Assembly: GCA_050735975.1 (NCBI GenBank)
Contig: JBOHVS010000002.1
Span: 1-14,770 of the forward strand
Source: DATMBL01 sp050735975
GTDB taxonomy: Bacteria; Desulfobacterota; Binatia; UBA9968
Length of the DNA stretch: 14,770 nt
Direction: 5' to 3'
The translations under genes and the position numbers were made by a program. The notes below the pieces were generated by a model. It worked only from the letters and a program-made list of their open reading frames with translations. It was not told the origin of the DNA and made no database searches. Below are positions 1 to 7,421 of this stretch, piece after piece; within the stretch, counting starts at the first letter, position 1; every line of letters begins with the position of its first letter.

Positions 1-487
1 AATTGCAGTTAAAGATAAAATCCAAATTGTGAATGAGGTTGATCATGATCGGCGCGCTGGTCACGGCGATATAGCGCGCGGGCTGGCTCCCGCTGCCGTT
101 GAAATGCTGATGCAATGTGTTCAGCGGGGGAGAAAAAAGCGAGCCCTCCTGCCATTCGAACGTGCGCTTGGGACCCCCTTCATTCCAGATCGTCGTGGCG
201 CCCCGGCCGCTGACGATATAAATCAGCTCTTCGAAGAGGTGCTTCTGGGGTTTAAGATTCGCCCCCGGGGGAATTTCACAGATATAAGCATCGTCGGTTT
301 CGCCCGTACCCTCCAAACAGATGCGTACTCCCAATCCGCCCTTCCGCTCCCACGGATGCAGCGGAACGGTCTTGACATCCTCGATGAAAAACCCCTCCAT
401 CAGAGCCATCCCTTCCGACTCAATCCACTTCCGGTAAGAACTTTTCTTCTCAGCAATCGGTTGAGTCGAAGTCTTCGGCTCGTTCAT
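1..487 (-). CDS. Cupin-domain protein, 3' end beyond window
   Basis: Partial gene on the minus strand, open through the left edge, with 162 codons visible. The ATG complements 485-487 and is preceded by GGAG 9 nt upstream. After a short polar N-terminus comes a segment with GFFIED and PW..KGG (residues about 33-52), then a cupin barrel. Cupin motif 1 reads PQKHLFEELIYIVSG, so the usual first His of H-x-H is Gln while the second His, the Glu and the closing Gly are kept. Motif 2 contains LHQHF. Cupins of this kind are usually bicupin metal-dependent dioxygenases or isomerases; the visible part ends after the first barrel, so a second one may follow off-window. It is last in the minus-strand operon, 92 bp after the receptor gene. 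The reaction is unknown. Its N-terminal segment matches the broken cupin at 7737, so the two were probably paralogues. Confidence 0.85.
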   Translation of the reverse strand, partial: MNEPKTSTQPIAEKKSSYRKWIESEGMALMEGFFIEDVKTVPLHPWERKGGLGVRICLEGTGETDDAYICEIPPGANLKPQKHLFEELIYIVSGRGATTIWNEGGPKRTFEWQEGSLFSPPLNTLHQHFNGSGSQPARYIAVTSAPIMINLIHNLDFIFNCN

Positions 488-579
488 ATCTGCCCACTCC
501 AATCACTTTTTTTAATTTCTTAAAATTGACCAATGGCCGCTCTTAGCCGTATGGCATTCAAATATGCACACCTGACAAT

Positions 580-1626
580 CTATCGCTGCAGCAGCGAACC
601 TCCGCCAGAAATTTGCTTGTATGCTTCGGTTGCTTCCTTATCTCTAGGCAGTTCCTTCAGCGCTTTATCCTGTTCTTCAGGCGTTAGCGGAAATGCTTCC
701 TCACCGGTCATTTTGGTAAAAGTCTTTGCCCATTCGGGATCGGCGAAGGTTTTCCGAAAAGCTTCTCGCAAAATCTCTGCTTGTTGGCGTGGCGTCCGAG
801 GAGGTAAAATGTTGGGACTGCCAACGAGTCTCAGGTTAGTCACCAATGTGAAAACCCTTCTTTCAATATCGCTCTTGATAAAGGTGTGGATTGCAGGCAG
901 ATTTTTATACGCCGGATGCTGAGAACGATAACCTTTAGGAATCTCGAGAACGGCGTGAAAGTCCATTAACTTTTTGTCTATCCAGTCCGCTGACCGCCTC
1001 GGAACGTTGTCTGCCACCGACGCCCTGGCATCCACTTCTCCTCGTTCCACAGCGAGATCCAGCTCCGGACCTGTGAATCCGGATACAAACTTCGGATCCC
1101 TCAGATTTAGTAGCCACGCAAAAAGGCGACCGTAAACATAAATCTCGTGCCCTACGGACTGCCCACCGATCCTTACTCCGTTGGCTGCCTGAAGCTTTTC
1201 CAAATTGTCAAAGCCTCGATTCCCATTGGTGACGAAAACATAACTTGTATTGCTGTTAGCAGAGCCCAAATATGTAAATTTGTCGATATCGTAGTTCACT
1301 CCAGTTGCGCCTAGAACCGCTGAAGAGATGAAACCCGCCCCAATGTTCCCGATTGTCAAGCCATCGGGAGAAGCGACCTGATACATGTGGTTTGCCGCTT
1401 TTCTACCTCCTGCTCCCGGCATTGATTGGAGAACAATTGTGGGATTCCCGGGAATATATTTCCGGAGAAAAGGGATCATACTCCTAACCCGCTGATCTCC
1501 AGTCCCTCCCGGACCTCGCCCCGAAATGATAGTGATCGTCTTCCCCTGGTAAAACGTCTGAGAAGACGCATCAGAAGATATTGCTCCCACCAGAATCAAA
1601 CTCAGGAACATGATTACCAGAAACAT
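580..1626 (-). CDS. TctC/Bug-family solute receptor
   Basis: This encodes a periplasmic substrate-binding protein of the tripartite tricarboxylate transporter (TctC/Bug) family, 348 residues, close to the usual family length. The N-terminus is a hydrophobic signal peptide (FLVIMFLSLILVGAISS), with cleavage probable near SDASSQ. The mature start FYQGKTITIISG, the GGTGDQ loop, the IPGNP.I....MPGAGG segment and the ASPDGLTIG segment are family hallmarks. Bug proteins bind small carboxylates such as aromatic or tricarboxylic acids and deliver them to a TctAB permease, or act as sensors. No TctA or TctB membrane gene is in the window, so it is an orphan receptor here, as is common in this family. 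I chose ATG at 1626 over GTG at 1632, because GGAGG lies 5 nt before the ATG and would overlap the GTG. Receptors of this type are often co-regulated with their catabolic cluster. Confidence 0.9.
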   Translation of the reverse strand: MFLVIMFLSLILVGAISSDASSQTFYQGKTITIISGRGPGGTGDQRVRSMIPFLRKYIPGNPTIVLQSMPGAGGRKAANHMYQVASPDGLTIGNIGAGFISSAVLGATGVNYDIDKFTYLGSANSNTSYVFVTNGNRGFDNLEKLQAANGVRIGGQSVGHEIYVYGRLFAWLLNLRDPKFVSGFTGPELDLAVERGEVDARASVADNVPRRSADWIDKKLMDFHAVLEIPKGYRSQHPAYKNLPAIHTFIKSDIERRVFTLVTNLRLVGSPNILPPRTPRQQAEILREAFRKTFADPEWAKTFTKMTGEEAFPLTPEEQDKALKELPRDKEATEAYKQISGGGSLLQR

Positions 1627-1709
1627 AGCCACCTCCGTATTGTTATGTGCTCTCCCGATCCATAAACTAGATTGACGTGAGTGAACGATGTGCTTTCACG
1701 ACCGCCCCA

Positions 1710-1724
1710 ACGCATCAAATGCGT
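1710..1724. repeat. 15-bp inverted repeat between operon genes
   Basis: ACGCAT, a 3-nt spacer CAA, then ATGCGT form a perfect 6-bp dyad in the 130-bp gap between the amidohydrolase and receptor genes. No T-run follows on either strand, so it is not a classical terminator. It could be an operator, an RNA hairpin that sets relative expression, or chance. Confidence 0.35.
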
Positions 1725-1756
1725 CATCAAGTTATCTACATTGCCACCGGCTCTTC

Positions 1757-2854
1757 TTACAACAGTCTATTACCCATAAAAGTGATGACGTTGCCCGACA
1801 ATATTTTCTGCTTCACCTCAGAGGAAAGAAAGTCAAGTGAATTGATTCGCGACGCTGTATCCAAATGGCCGTCATCGTGTGGATAATCGGATCCGAAGAA
1901 GAGATGATCGGCCCCGAGTTCCTCAATTGCGCAAGTAAGTCTCTTCCCGCCTTCCTCTAGCAGCAGGTCGTCGACCACGAAATAAAACCGATCGAAGTAT
2001 TTATCAATAGGCGCGCTGAGCACATCCTGCAGATAGCCGATCTGCTCCACGTTTTCCTCAACCCGATGTTTAAAATTGACGGCGAACTCCGCGCCGGCTT
2101 CGAGAAAGGCAAAGTTCAATTCGGGGAAAGAGTCCATGAGCCCGCCAAACATGAGATTGATCATGTTGGTGCAGTATTCGAACGGCTGGGAGACGATGCG
2201 CCTCCCCGCCGTGCCGTCAGGCCCCAGGACCGAGAGCCGTTCCTGTCCCACCCATGGACCGGCGAAACTGCCAATATGCACGATGATACCGCGAATGCCA
2301 AGCTCCCGCACTTTGTCGTAAAAGTTCCACCAGTGAGGATCGGCGATGTCGATCCCGTTCCAGTTCGTTGGCATGAGAAACGTGAGCATGCCGAGTTCCT
2401 TCACGCATCTTTCCAATTCCTTTATGGCTGCGGGGATGTCTTGTAGAGGCAGTTGCGGCGCTCCCGTGAACATCTTCGGGTAAGGCTTCATGAAAGTGTT
2501 ATATATAAAATTATTGGATGCTCGGATGAAGGCAGCACCCGCCCCGGGCTCGATATAGTTAAACATGCCGACGGTACCGGCGGAGACGAACTGAAAGTCA
2601 ATCCCCGCTTCCTTGACCTGGCCGTATCTTACCGCGGCGTCGTATTCAGCGGCGCGCCATTGTGATTTTCCTTCCTTGTCGGAGATTTGCCGCTCCCCAA
2701 CCGTCAGCACGCTGATGATCTTGTTATCGAAAATCCGTCTGATGTTGCCTTTTGAGTCCGTGTAGGATCGGGGTCGCAAGTGCTCGTACTCCGGATCGAT
2801 TACGTAATCTTCGCGCCTCGGACGCGAATGGGAATCCAAATCGATAACCATCAT
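1757..2854 (-). CDS. Amidohydrolase-2 / ACMSD-family protein
   Basis: This 365-residue protein belongs to the amidohydrolase-related TIM-barrel family that includes 2-amino-3-carboxymuconate-6-semialdehyde decarboxylase and several aromatic acid decarboxylases. The N-terminal metal site appears as IDLDSHS (D5, D7, H9), the Asp-x-Asp-x-His variant of the His-x-His motif seen in many environmental members. A central VHIG carries a conserved-type His, FLEAG lies before the last strands, and FFGSDYPH contains the catalytic Asp at about residue 323. The family catalyses non-oxidative decarboxylation or hydrolysis of ring-fission or aromatic carboxylates in the cytoplasm. Start: GGAGG overlaps the stop of the upstream M20 gene and lies 11 nt before ATG at 2854. 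A second ATG follows immediately at 2851. The 8-bp gap to the M20 stop suggests translational coupling. The exact substrate is not evident. Confidence 0.88.
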   Translation of the reverse strand: MMVIDLDSHSRPRREDYVIDPEYEHLRPRSYTDSKGNIRRIFDNKIISVLTVGERQISDKEGKSQWRAAEYDAAVRYGQVKEAGIDFQFVSAGTVGMFNYIEPGAGAAFIRASNNFIYNTFMKPYPKMFTGAPQLPLQDIPAAIKELERCVKELGMLTFLMPTNWNGIDIADPHWWNFYDKVRELGIRGIIVHIGSFAGPWVGQERLSVLGPDGTAGRRIVSQPFEYCTNMINLMFGGLMDSFPELNFAFLEAGAEFAVNFKHRVEENVEQIGYLQDVLSAPIDKYFDRFYFVVDDLLLEEGGKRLTCAIEELGADHLFFGSDYPHDDGHLDTASRINSLDFLSSEVKQKILSGNVITFMGNRLL

Positions 2855-2862
2855 GCTATCTT

Positions 2863-4143
2863 CTACCTCCGTTTGGGTCTTTCTTGATTACAGAGATCAA
2901 CGATTATACGAGCGTAGACACAGGCCGCCTGGTACAACGCCTCGATCGCAAACGAGCGTTTGTGAGAATGGCGCTCCGAGCGCGGACCATAAGTCAACGC
3001 GGGGATACCCAGCTCATTGAAGATATTGACGTCGCGCCACATGCTGCACGTCGCCGGATTCGGCGCAGGAGGCTCACTCCCAAAGGTGGACCGGTGTGCC
3101 CTCAAGACGGCCTCCTTTAAGCGATCGACATTCTTGGCTTCGTAACCGCGCCGGAAATGATAGAGCTCGATTGCAGCGGGAGGGACGCCCGCTGCCTGCA
3201 AGGCATCCCGGATATCTTCTTTTATGTCGAGAGGATTCTGGTCGGGCACGATAAAAGCGCCGAGGTACAGGCTGCAAACCTCGGGTGTTCCACCGATGCC
3301 TGTAGAATCGCCGCCGCGAATAGCTCCCACCTGGGCCTTAGGAATCACCGGTCCACTAGCGGCCTGATACAAGTACCGCTTTTGATACTGCGCGGCCCAG
3401 CGCTCCAGAGCTGCTATCCCCGCCGCGGCCCGGACAATCATGTTAGGGCTTTCCTCCATCGTTGTACGATCGGGCAGGTATGGAGTGTAAAAGCCCGGCT
3501 GCTCGGAAAGCCAAGTGATCTTGAACCAGGCCTCGCCTGCCTCTACGGTAACGATGCTGAACCCTGTACCCTCCGCAACCAGCGCATAGTCCGCCACGCC
3601 GCCGTGGGTTACCAGAAATCTGGCGCCCAGATCTTTGGTCTCGAGCACGGTCCCGGGAGGATCGTCGCTCGGCTCTCGACTTGTTTCACCCACGACCCCG
3701 CTGAGCAGGAGATCTCCTTTAAGCGATACACCCGTGGCTTTCACTCCTTTGGCGGCGATCAGAAAAGCCGCCAGCGGCCCTTTGTCATTAACGATGCCTT
3801 CTCCAACCAATTCGTCTCCTTCGATCCACGCCTTGTGAAAGATGTCTGCAGTGGGGTCCCGGCGGCGCCAAATGTCCCACGAGCGAACCGCTGTATCCAT
3901 GTGGCTGTTGAAAATGAGACTGCATCCGCCCCCCGTTCCCGGCAAAGTTCCAATGACGTTAAAACGGTCTGACAGAAGGCCAGTTTTCCGCGCTTTGAAA
4001 CCCTCACGACCGAGCCAGTCGTAAATGTATTCGGCGACCCGGGCCTCGGTTGGACCCGCGCTATCGATGTTGCAGATAGCGAGGGCCAGATTGACCAACT
4101 CGTTTCGGTCGATACACTTCGCGGCGTCATCAGCTAATGACAT
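2863..4143 (-). CDS. M20-family metallohydrolase (ArgE/DapE-like)
   Basis: A 426-residue zinc-dependent amidase/peptidase of the M20 family, related to ArgE/DapE deacylases. Visible ligands and catalytic residues are NSHMD (H81, D83), GIVNDKGP with D120 as the bridging Asp, GVVGE with E153 as the probable catalytic base, VAEG with E191, and a C-terminal YGPRSERHSH His. The usual Glu-Glu pair is Glu-Thr here (GET). From memory a subgroup of M20 proteins shares GVVGE followed by a non-acidic residue, but this should be aligned. The lid/dimerisation domain occupies roughly 195-305. It probably cleaves an amide or N-acyl bond in a catabolic intermediate. It is the first gene of the minus operon, with ATG at 4143, GAGG 7 nt upstream and a run of T between them on the plus strand. 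It lies opposite the LysR gene. Confidence 0.88.
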   Translation of the reverse strand: MSLADDAAKCIDRNELVNLALAICNIDSAGPTEARVAEYIYDWLGREGFKARKTGLLSDRFNVIGTLPGTGGGCSLIFNSHMDTAVRSWDIWRRRDPTADIFHKAWIEGDELVGEGIVNDKGPLAAFLIAAKGVKATGVSLKGDLLLSGVVGETSREPSDDPPGTVLETKDLGARFLVTHGGVADYALVAEGTGFSIVTVEAGEAWFKITWLSEQPGFYTPYLPDRTTMEESPNMIVRAAAGIAALERWAAQYQKRYLYQAASGPVIPKAQVGAIRGGDSTGIGGTPEVCSLYLGAFIVPDQNPLDIKEDIRDALQAAGVPPAAIELYHFRRGYEAKNVDRLKEAVLRAHRSTFGSEPPAPNPATCSMWRDVNIFNELGIPALTYGPRSERHSHKRSFAIEALYQAACVYARIIVDLCNQERPKRR

Positions 4144-4319
4144 TTTTTTTCCTCGCGCTTAGACTTTCGCATAGAGGGTCACATCCCGCCACTCAACGCT
4201 CCGCGCTGTTCTGTTGTCGTAACTTGCGCATGAAACCGCACCTGCATCAATCATGAGGCGACACTCAGGTCTACTGAACCGCCCAGCAGGGCAATGCAAC
4301 AGGGATGGGATGAGTATCT

Positions 4320-4348
4320 TTGCAATCCGGCACCTGCGTTACTATAGA
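4320..4348 (+). promoter_or_regulatory. Possible sigma70 promoter for LysR gene
   Basis: TTGCAA (4320-4325), a 17-bp spacer, then TATAGA (4343-4348) match the sigma70 hexamers at four of six positions each. It would give a leader of about 85 nt before the GTG at 4442, with the LysR-type dyad downstream of the start, which would fit autorepression. This is a weak prediction from sequence alone. Confidence 0.25.
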
Positions 4349-4385
4349 ATTTCAGGAGCCGTCCAATATAGATTTCTAATCTGCT

Positions 4386-4402
4386 TATTAATATTCCTAA
4401 TA
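4386..4402. promoter_or_regulatory. LysR-type T-N11-A dyad
   Basis: TATTA, seven bases, then TAATA form a perfect interrupted palindrome in the divergent region, 39 bp before the LysR start. It satisfies the T-N11-A pattern typical of LysR recognition sites. Its position, next to the regulator and between divergent units, is where such a box is normally found. Arms of 5 bp in AT-rich DNA can arise by chance. Confidence 0.35.
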
Positions 4403-4441
4403 CTTGCCGTATACCAATGAACAATAATAAAGTAAGCCCTG

Positions 4442-5347
4442 GTGGACACTTATCGATTTCAAGTGTTTTTGGAATGCGCGCGGTTAAAGAACTTTTCTCG
4501 AGCCGCCGAGGTTCTCCATCTAAGTCAGCCATCCATTTCTCTCCACATACGCCAGCTCGAGGATTGGTGCGGGACGAATCTTTTTCAGCGGCGGGGACGA
4601 CGAGTGGTTCTAACTGATGCTGGCCAGCTTCTCAAAGATCACGCGCAACGTGTGCTCACGGATTTAGAAATGGCTCAGCAGGACGTGCAGGAGCTGTTGG
4701 GCCTCGGGCGAGGCCGGCTGGCGGTGGCGGGTGCCGGGCTTCCTGGAACCTACATGCTTCCTAAGGCCCTCAGTATGTTCAAGCTTCTGTATCCGAAGCT
4801 TGACATCTATATGAATTTTGGCGTCTCCTCCCAAATTGAACAGCTGCTCCAGGATGACGTTGTTGAACTGGCTATGTTCAGCAGAAAGCCGAGAGTCGCT
4901 GGAATGAGATACGAACCTTATGCGACATCCGGAATGGTGATAGCGGCGCCTCCAGGACACCCGCTAACGCGAAAACAGCGGGTGACCCTTAAAGAAATTG
5001 CGCGAGAACCTCTTATCTTGCGCGAGCCTGAGTCGGCAGGAGGGGAATTAGTCCGTCTCTATTTTGCTCGAAAGAAACTACCTATCAAAATCGCAATGGA
5101 GCTTTCCAGCCATGAAGCGATAAAAGTCGCCGTGGCGGAAGGATTTGGGATAACCGTGATTGCAAGGCGCTGGTTGGCCAATGAATTGGCACTGAAGACG
5201 ATTTCGATTATCGATGTCCCCAGTCTTAAACTTTCGATCGATCACTGGATCATTTACCGCGAGCGCAGGGTTCTCTCGCAGGCGGCGAAAACTTTCGTGC
5301 AGTTTCTACGCGACAAAAAACCCGAGTTAATGAAAATTTTGGTGTAG
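4442..5347 (+). CDS. LysR-family transcriptional regulator
   Basis: A 301-residue LysR-type regulator. Residues about 2-60 form the winged helix-turn-helix, with the signature NFSRAAEVLHLSQPSISLHI and then LE..CGTNLFQRRGRR..LT.AG. A linker helix follows, then the effector-binding domain from about residue 90 (GRLAVAGAGLPGTYMLP), ending with the family-like KLSIDHWIIYRERR. Such proteins bind a pathway substrate or intermediate and activate or repress a divergent catabolic operon, often including their own gene. The start is GTG at 4442: an in-frame TAA at 4433-4435 excludes longer forms, and this start fits the usual family N-terminus. The ribosome site is poor (AAGTAAG only), so translation may be low. 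It converges with the DHDPS-family gene. Likely targets are the M20-amidohydrolase-receptor-cupin operon and possibly the rest of the island. Confidence 0.93.
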   Translation: MDTYRFQVFLECARLKNFSRAAEVLHLSQPSISLHIRQLEDWCGTNLFQRRGRRVVLTDAGQLLKDHAQRVLTDLEMAQQDVQELLGLGRGRLAVAGAGLPGTYMLPKALSMFKLLYPKLDIYMNFGVSSQIEQLLQDDVVELAMFSRKPRVAGMRYEPYATSGMVIAAPPGHPLTRKQRVTLKEIAREPLILREPESAGGELVRLYFARKKLPIKIAMELSSHEAIKVAVAEGFGITVIARRWLANELALKTISIIDVPSLKLSIDHWIIYRERRVLSQAAKTFVQFLRDKKPELMKILV

Positions 5348-5490
5348 ATTGCCGCACAGACGACCTGCATAGTAGCTCGACATCCGGATCAGGACGGCAT
5401 CGTAACCCACGAGCTGCAGAAGAGATGTCTCGAACGCCTTCTGGGGCGAGAGTCCGGGCCAAAAGGCGAAAACCGGGGGGGAAAAAGGGA

Positions 5491-6402
5491 CTACCTCTCT
5501 GGAGGCCAGCCAGCCTCGGCCAGTTTATTCTGTAATTCGAGGCGATCGCTATCGTCGAGTTGCTTCGCGGGCCAACGAGGATAGAGCGCCATTTGTATGC
5601 CGCGCACGCGGTAGAGCTCCTTAAAGGCGGTACGTCCGACTTTTTTCACTAAATCCGAAACAACGATATACAGCTTTTTGACCCGTTCCTCTAACCCTGT
5701 CACCTTATCCCTTTCTTTGGCCACCGCGGAATTCCACAATTCGACGCAGAGTTCGGGGAAAACGCTGGCCATCGGCGCTATCGTGCCCCGTATCCCCAAC
5801 TCCGCTCCGGCCGCCATGTCCATGGGCGAGCCGGGAAAGACGCCGAAGTCGTGGCCTTTGAGGGCCGCGAGATATCTTGACGATTCGTCGATCGTTCCCC
5901 ACGCCAGTTTGATTCCTTTTATGTTCGGAACCTGTTCGACCAAGCGCGCGGCATAGTCGGGAGTGATATCGATCCCGGCGTAGCGTTTGTTGTTATAGAT
6001 GTAGATCGGCAGCGATCCCGCACGAGCGACGGCCTTGTAATGCTCCGTAATTTCGTATTCGTTATGATCTGTGTAGTAGTAGGGTGGAACGATCAAAAGC
6101 GCGTCCGCCCCGATGCGCGCGCTATGCGCCGAAAGCTGGAGAACCGTCTGAATATCCGGGGCGCCGACGTGCACGACCACAGGAATCTTGCCCGCGGCTT
6201 GCTCGACAGCGATCTCTGCGGCCCTCATTCTCTGATCCGGCCTCATTACGGGACCTTGCCCGTAAGAACCGGCGACCATCAAGCCATCGACGTTCGCCTT
6301 CAACTCGAAGTAGAGAACTTCGCGGAAAACTCGCTCGTCCAACTCGCCTTTGAGATCAAAAGGGGTCGGCAAAGGAATGACGGTTCCGCTGAGATTGGGC
6401 AT
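5491..6402 (-). CDS. DHDPS/NAL-family lyase or aldolase
   Basis: A 303-residue class I aldolase-superfamily protein of the dihydrodipicolinate synthase / N-acetylneuraminate lyase group. The Schiff-base Lys is K165 in IKGIKLAWG and the catalytic Tyr is Y136 in PIYIYNN, at almost the same positions as in DapA. The usual GTTGE loop is GSYGQ (residues 45-49), with Gln for Glu, and the sugar- or pyruvate-binding region is divergent, so true lysine-pathway DapA is unlikely. Members in catabolic clusters cleave or condense pyruvate-type intermediates, such as hydratase-aldolases of ring-fission products. Start ATG at 6402 has AGGAGG 5 nt upstream; this ribosome site lies at the end of a broken cupin frame. 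It is the last gene of the minus unit driven from about 7450 and converges with LysR. The substrate is unknown. Confidence 0.88.
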   Translation of the reverse strand: MPNLSGTVIPLPTPFDLKGELDERVFREVLYFELKANVDGLMVAGSYGQGPVMRPDQRMRAAEIAVEQAAGKIPVVVHVGAPDIQTVLQLSAHSARIGADALLIVPPYYYTDHNEYEITEHYKAVARAGSLPIYIYNNKRYAGIDITPDYAARLVEQVPNIKGIKLAWGTIDESSRYLAALKGHDFGVFPGSPMDMAAGAELGIRGTIAPMASVFPELCVELWNSAVAKERDKVTGLEERVKKLYIVVSDLVKKVGRTAFKELYRVRGIQMALYPRWPAKQLDDSDRLELQNKLAEAGWPPER

Positions 6403-6413
6403 GCGATCCTCCT

Positions 6414-6650
6414 AAAACTCGACAAAGGCTGAAACGACATCACCTGCAGCGATTGGAGAAAGGGGGCATAGAGATCGTCGAGCCAGATCATCGGCTTGCC
6501 TTGCAAGTATGAATCGGATTGGGACCATCGTATTGCGGCGCGCGGGCTCGATCTCCCGGCTGTATGAGCTGGAATGAGAGAAGCATGATGCGGCTGGTCA
6601 TCTCGCTCTCTGGCATCCCCCGATTGACCAAGCGTGATGACGCGTCTCTA
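6414..6650 (-). pseudogene. Gentisate-dioxygenase-like cupin remnant
   Basis: The 264-bp gap between the TenA-like and DHDPS genes holds two pieces of one cupin in different frames. Piece one (about 6491-6650) reads LVNRGMPESEMTSR, then FQLIQPGDRARA, matching the start of the first cupin of gentisate 1,2-dioxygenases (there roughly L.NPG...T..LY...QL..PGE.A..HRH), and ends at a TGA at 6488-6490. Piece two (about 6414-6506) reads GKPMIWLDDLYAPFLQSLQVMSFQP, resembling the QPM.W.DGLD.PF.Q.....FF segment that follows the first barrel. About 60-70 residues between them, including the metal-binding His residues, and the whole second half are missing. No start codon or complete fold remains. The likely history is that an internal deletion plus truncation killed a ring-cleaving dioxygenase gene, and the DHDPS ribosome site now sits in its end. 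Confidence 0.68.
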
Positions 6651-6666
6651 CTGCCCAACGAGGGGC

Positions 6667-7404
6667 TCAGGCGTAGCGCCGATAGACGCCGTCGTAAAAG
6701 TTGCCGATCATCTGGACGGCGATGCGTCCGCAGTATTCCAGCGGCCAGCCGGCGCGTTCGCTGCCATACCCTTCTTGGAGGGCAACTTCTAAAATCGCTT
6801 GGTTCGTGCCGCCGTGGTCTTCGTCGAGATCGGCTTCTTCGTGAATACGGAAGTACTTCATGTCGTCGGCGGTGAGTCCATATTTGGGTAAGCTTTCGCG
6901 GAAGTCGCGCGAGATGAAGCCGAAGATCTCTTCTTCCATGTGCACAGCGAAACATTCTGCCAGCGGGATATCGATCCATGAACGGACAAAGAAGTCGACC
7001 AGACCTCGCGCTTCCGGTATGATCTCGCACTCGATCATGTCTTCCGTTGTAACGCCCAAGGCTTTACCCAGGATGGGCAGCATGCGCGCGTGGCCGCCGA
7101 TCGCCGGGGTGGTAAATTCCTCGCCGATCTTTTGCGCGATACGATCTTCCAGCTCAGGGTGCCTTTTAAAAAAACCAACGAATTGATGATAAACGGTCGC
7201 CATCCCCGTGTTGACCTCGAGCGCGAACGAATACCAATTCGTAATCCAACCTTGAAGCCGTTTGCGCGATAGCGTGCCAGCGCGCAAGTCGGTGAAAAAT
7301 GGCGACGGTTTGACCTCGTCATGGTAAGTGTCGAGGATGATCTTCCTGATCGATTCGGTTTTGTTTTTTGCTTCCTGCGCCGTCATTTTGATATGTTCGG
7401 CCAT
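6667..7404 (-). CDS. TenA/PqqC/CADD-like heme-oxygenase-fold protein
   Basis: A 245-residue, nearly all-helical protein resembling the TenA/PqqC/CADD group and the heme-oxygenase-like di-iron oxidases. Candidate metal ligands are E96 and H105 (GEEF, then GGH), H155 and E157 (AVHMEEE), and the cluster H188..D192..D194..H197 (IHEEADLDEDHGG). In classic members the last motif is H-x3-D-x2-H. Here it is H-x5-D-x2-H or H-x3-D-x4-H, so the exact ligand set is uncertain. The family includes oxidases and oxygenases, the thiaminase TenA, and the cofactorless PqqC. With three carboxylate and three His candidates, a metal-dependent oxygenase is the most attractive guess. Start ATG at 7404 has GAGG 10 nt upstream and is served by the promoter at 7450-7477. 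It is the first gene of its unit, with the cupin remnant and DHDPS downstream. No thiamine genes are nearby, which argues against a TenA salvage role. Confidence 0.78.
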   Translation of the reverse strand: MAEHIKMTAQEAKNKTESIRKIILDTYHDEVKPSPFFTDLRAGTLSRKRLQGWITNWYSFALEVNTGMATVYHQFVGFFKRHPELEDRIAQKIGEEFTTPAIGGHARMLPILGKALGVTTEDMIECEIIPEARGLVDFFVRSWIDIPLAECFAVHMEEEIFGFISRDFRESLPKYGLTADDMKYFRIHEEADLDEDHGGTNQAILEVALQEGYGSERAGWPLEYCGRIAVQMIGNFYDGVYRRYA

Positions 7405-7421
7405 AATTAAAATCCTCGCTC

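Larger units (their letters stand above)
4144..4441. other. Divergent intergenic region, M20 operon and LysR
   Basis: This 298-bp non-coding stretch separates the minus operon from the LysR gene. The part nearest LysR is AT-rich and contains an interrupted dyad. The rest shows no convincing coding frame: the short frames across it on either strand have no family resemblance. It presumably holds both promoters. Confidence 0.6.

Noticed and set aside
3157..3972. 271-codon plus-strand frame opposite the M20 gene
   Set aside because: It lies within the M20 gene, whose catalytic motifs are explicit; its own translation shows no domain.
4251..4532. Minus-strand 93-codon frame in the LysR intergenic region
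   Set aside because: It overlaps the LysR helix-turn-helix coding region and shows no ribosome site or family resemblance.
5440..5490. Rho-independent terminator between LysR and DHDPS genes
   Set aside because: The G and A runs and the GCCTT/AAGGC pairing have a long loop and no proper T-tract on either strand, so no terminator could be supported.
6488..7030. Single 180-codon minus-strand gene
   Set aside because: The first two thirds are a shadow of the TenA-like gene. Only the part after its stop resembles a cupin, which is why it was called as a remnant instead.
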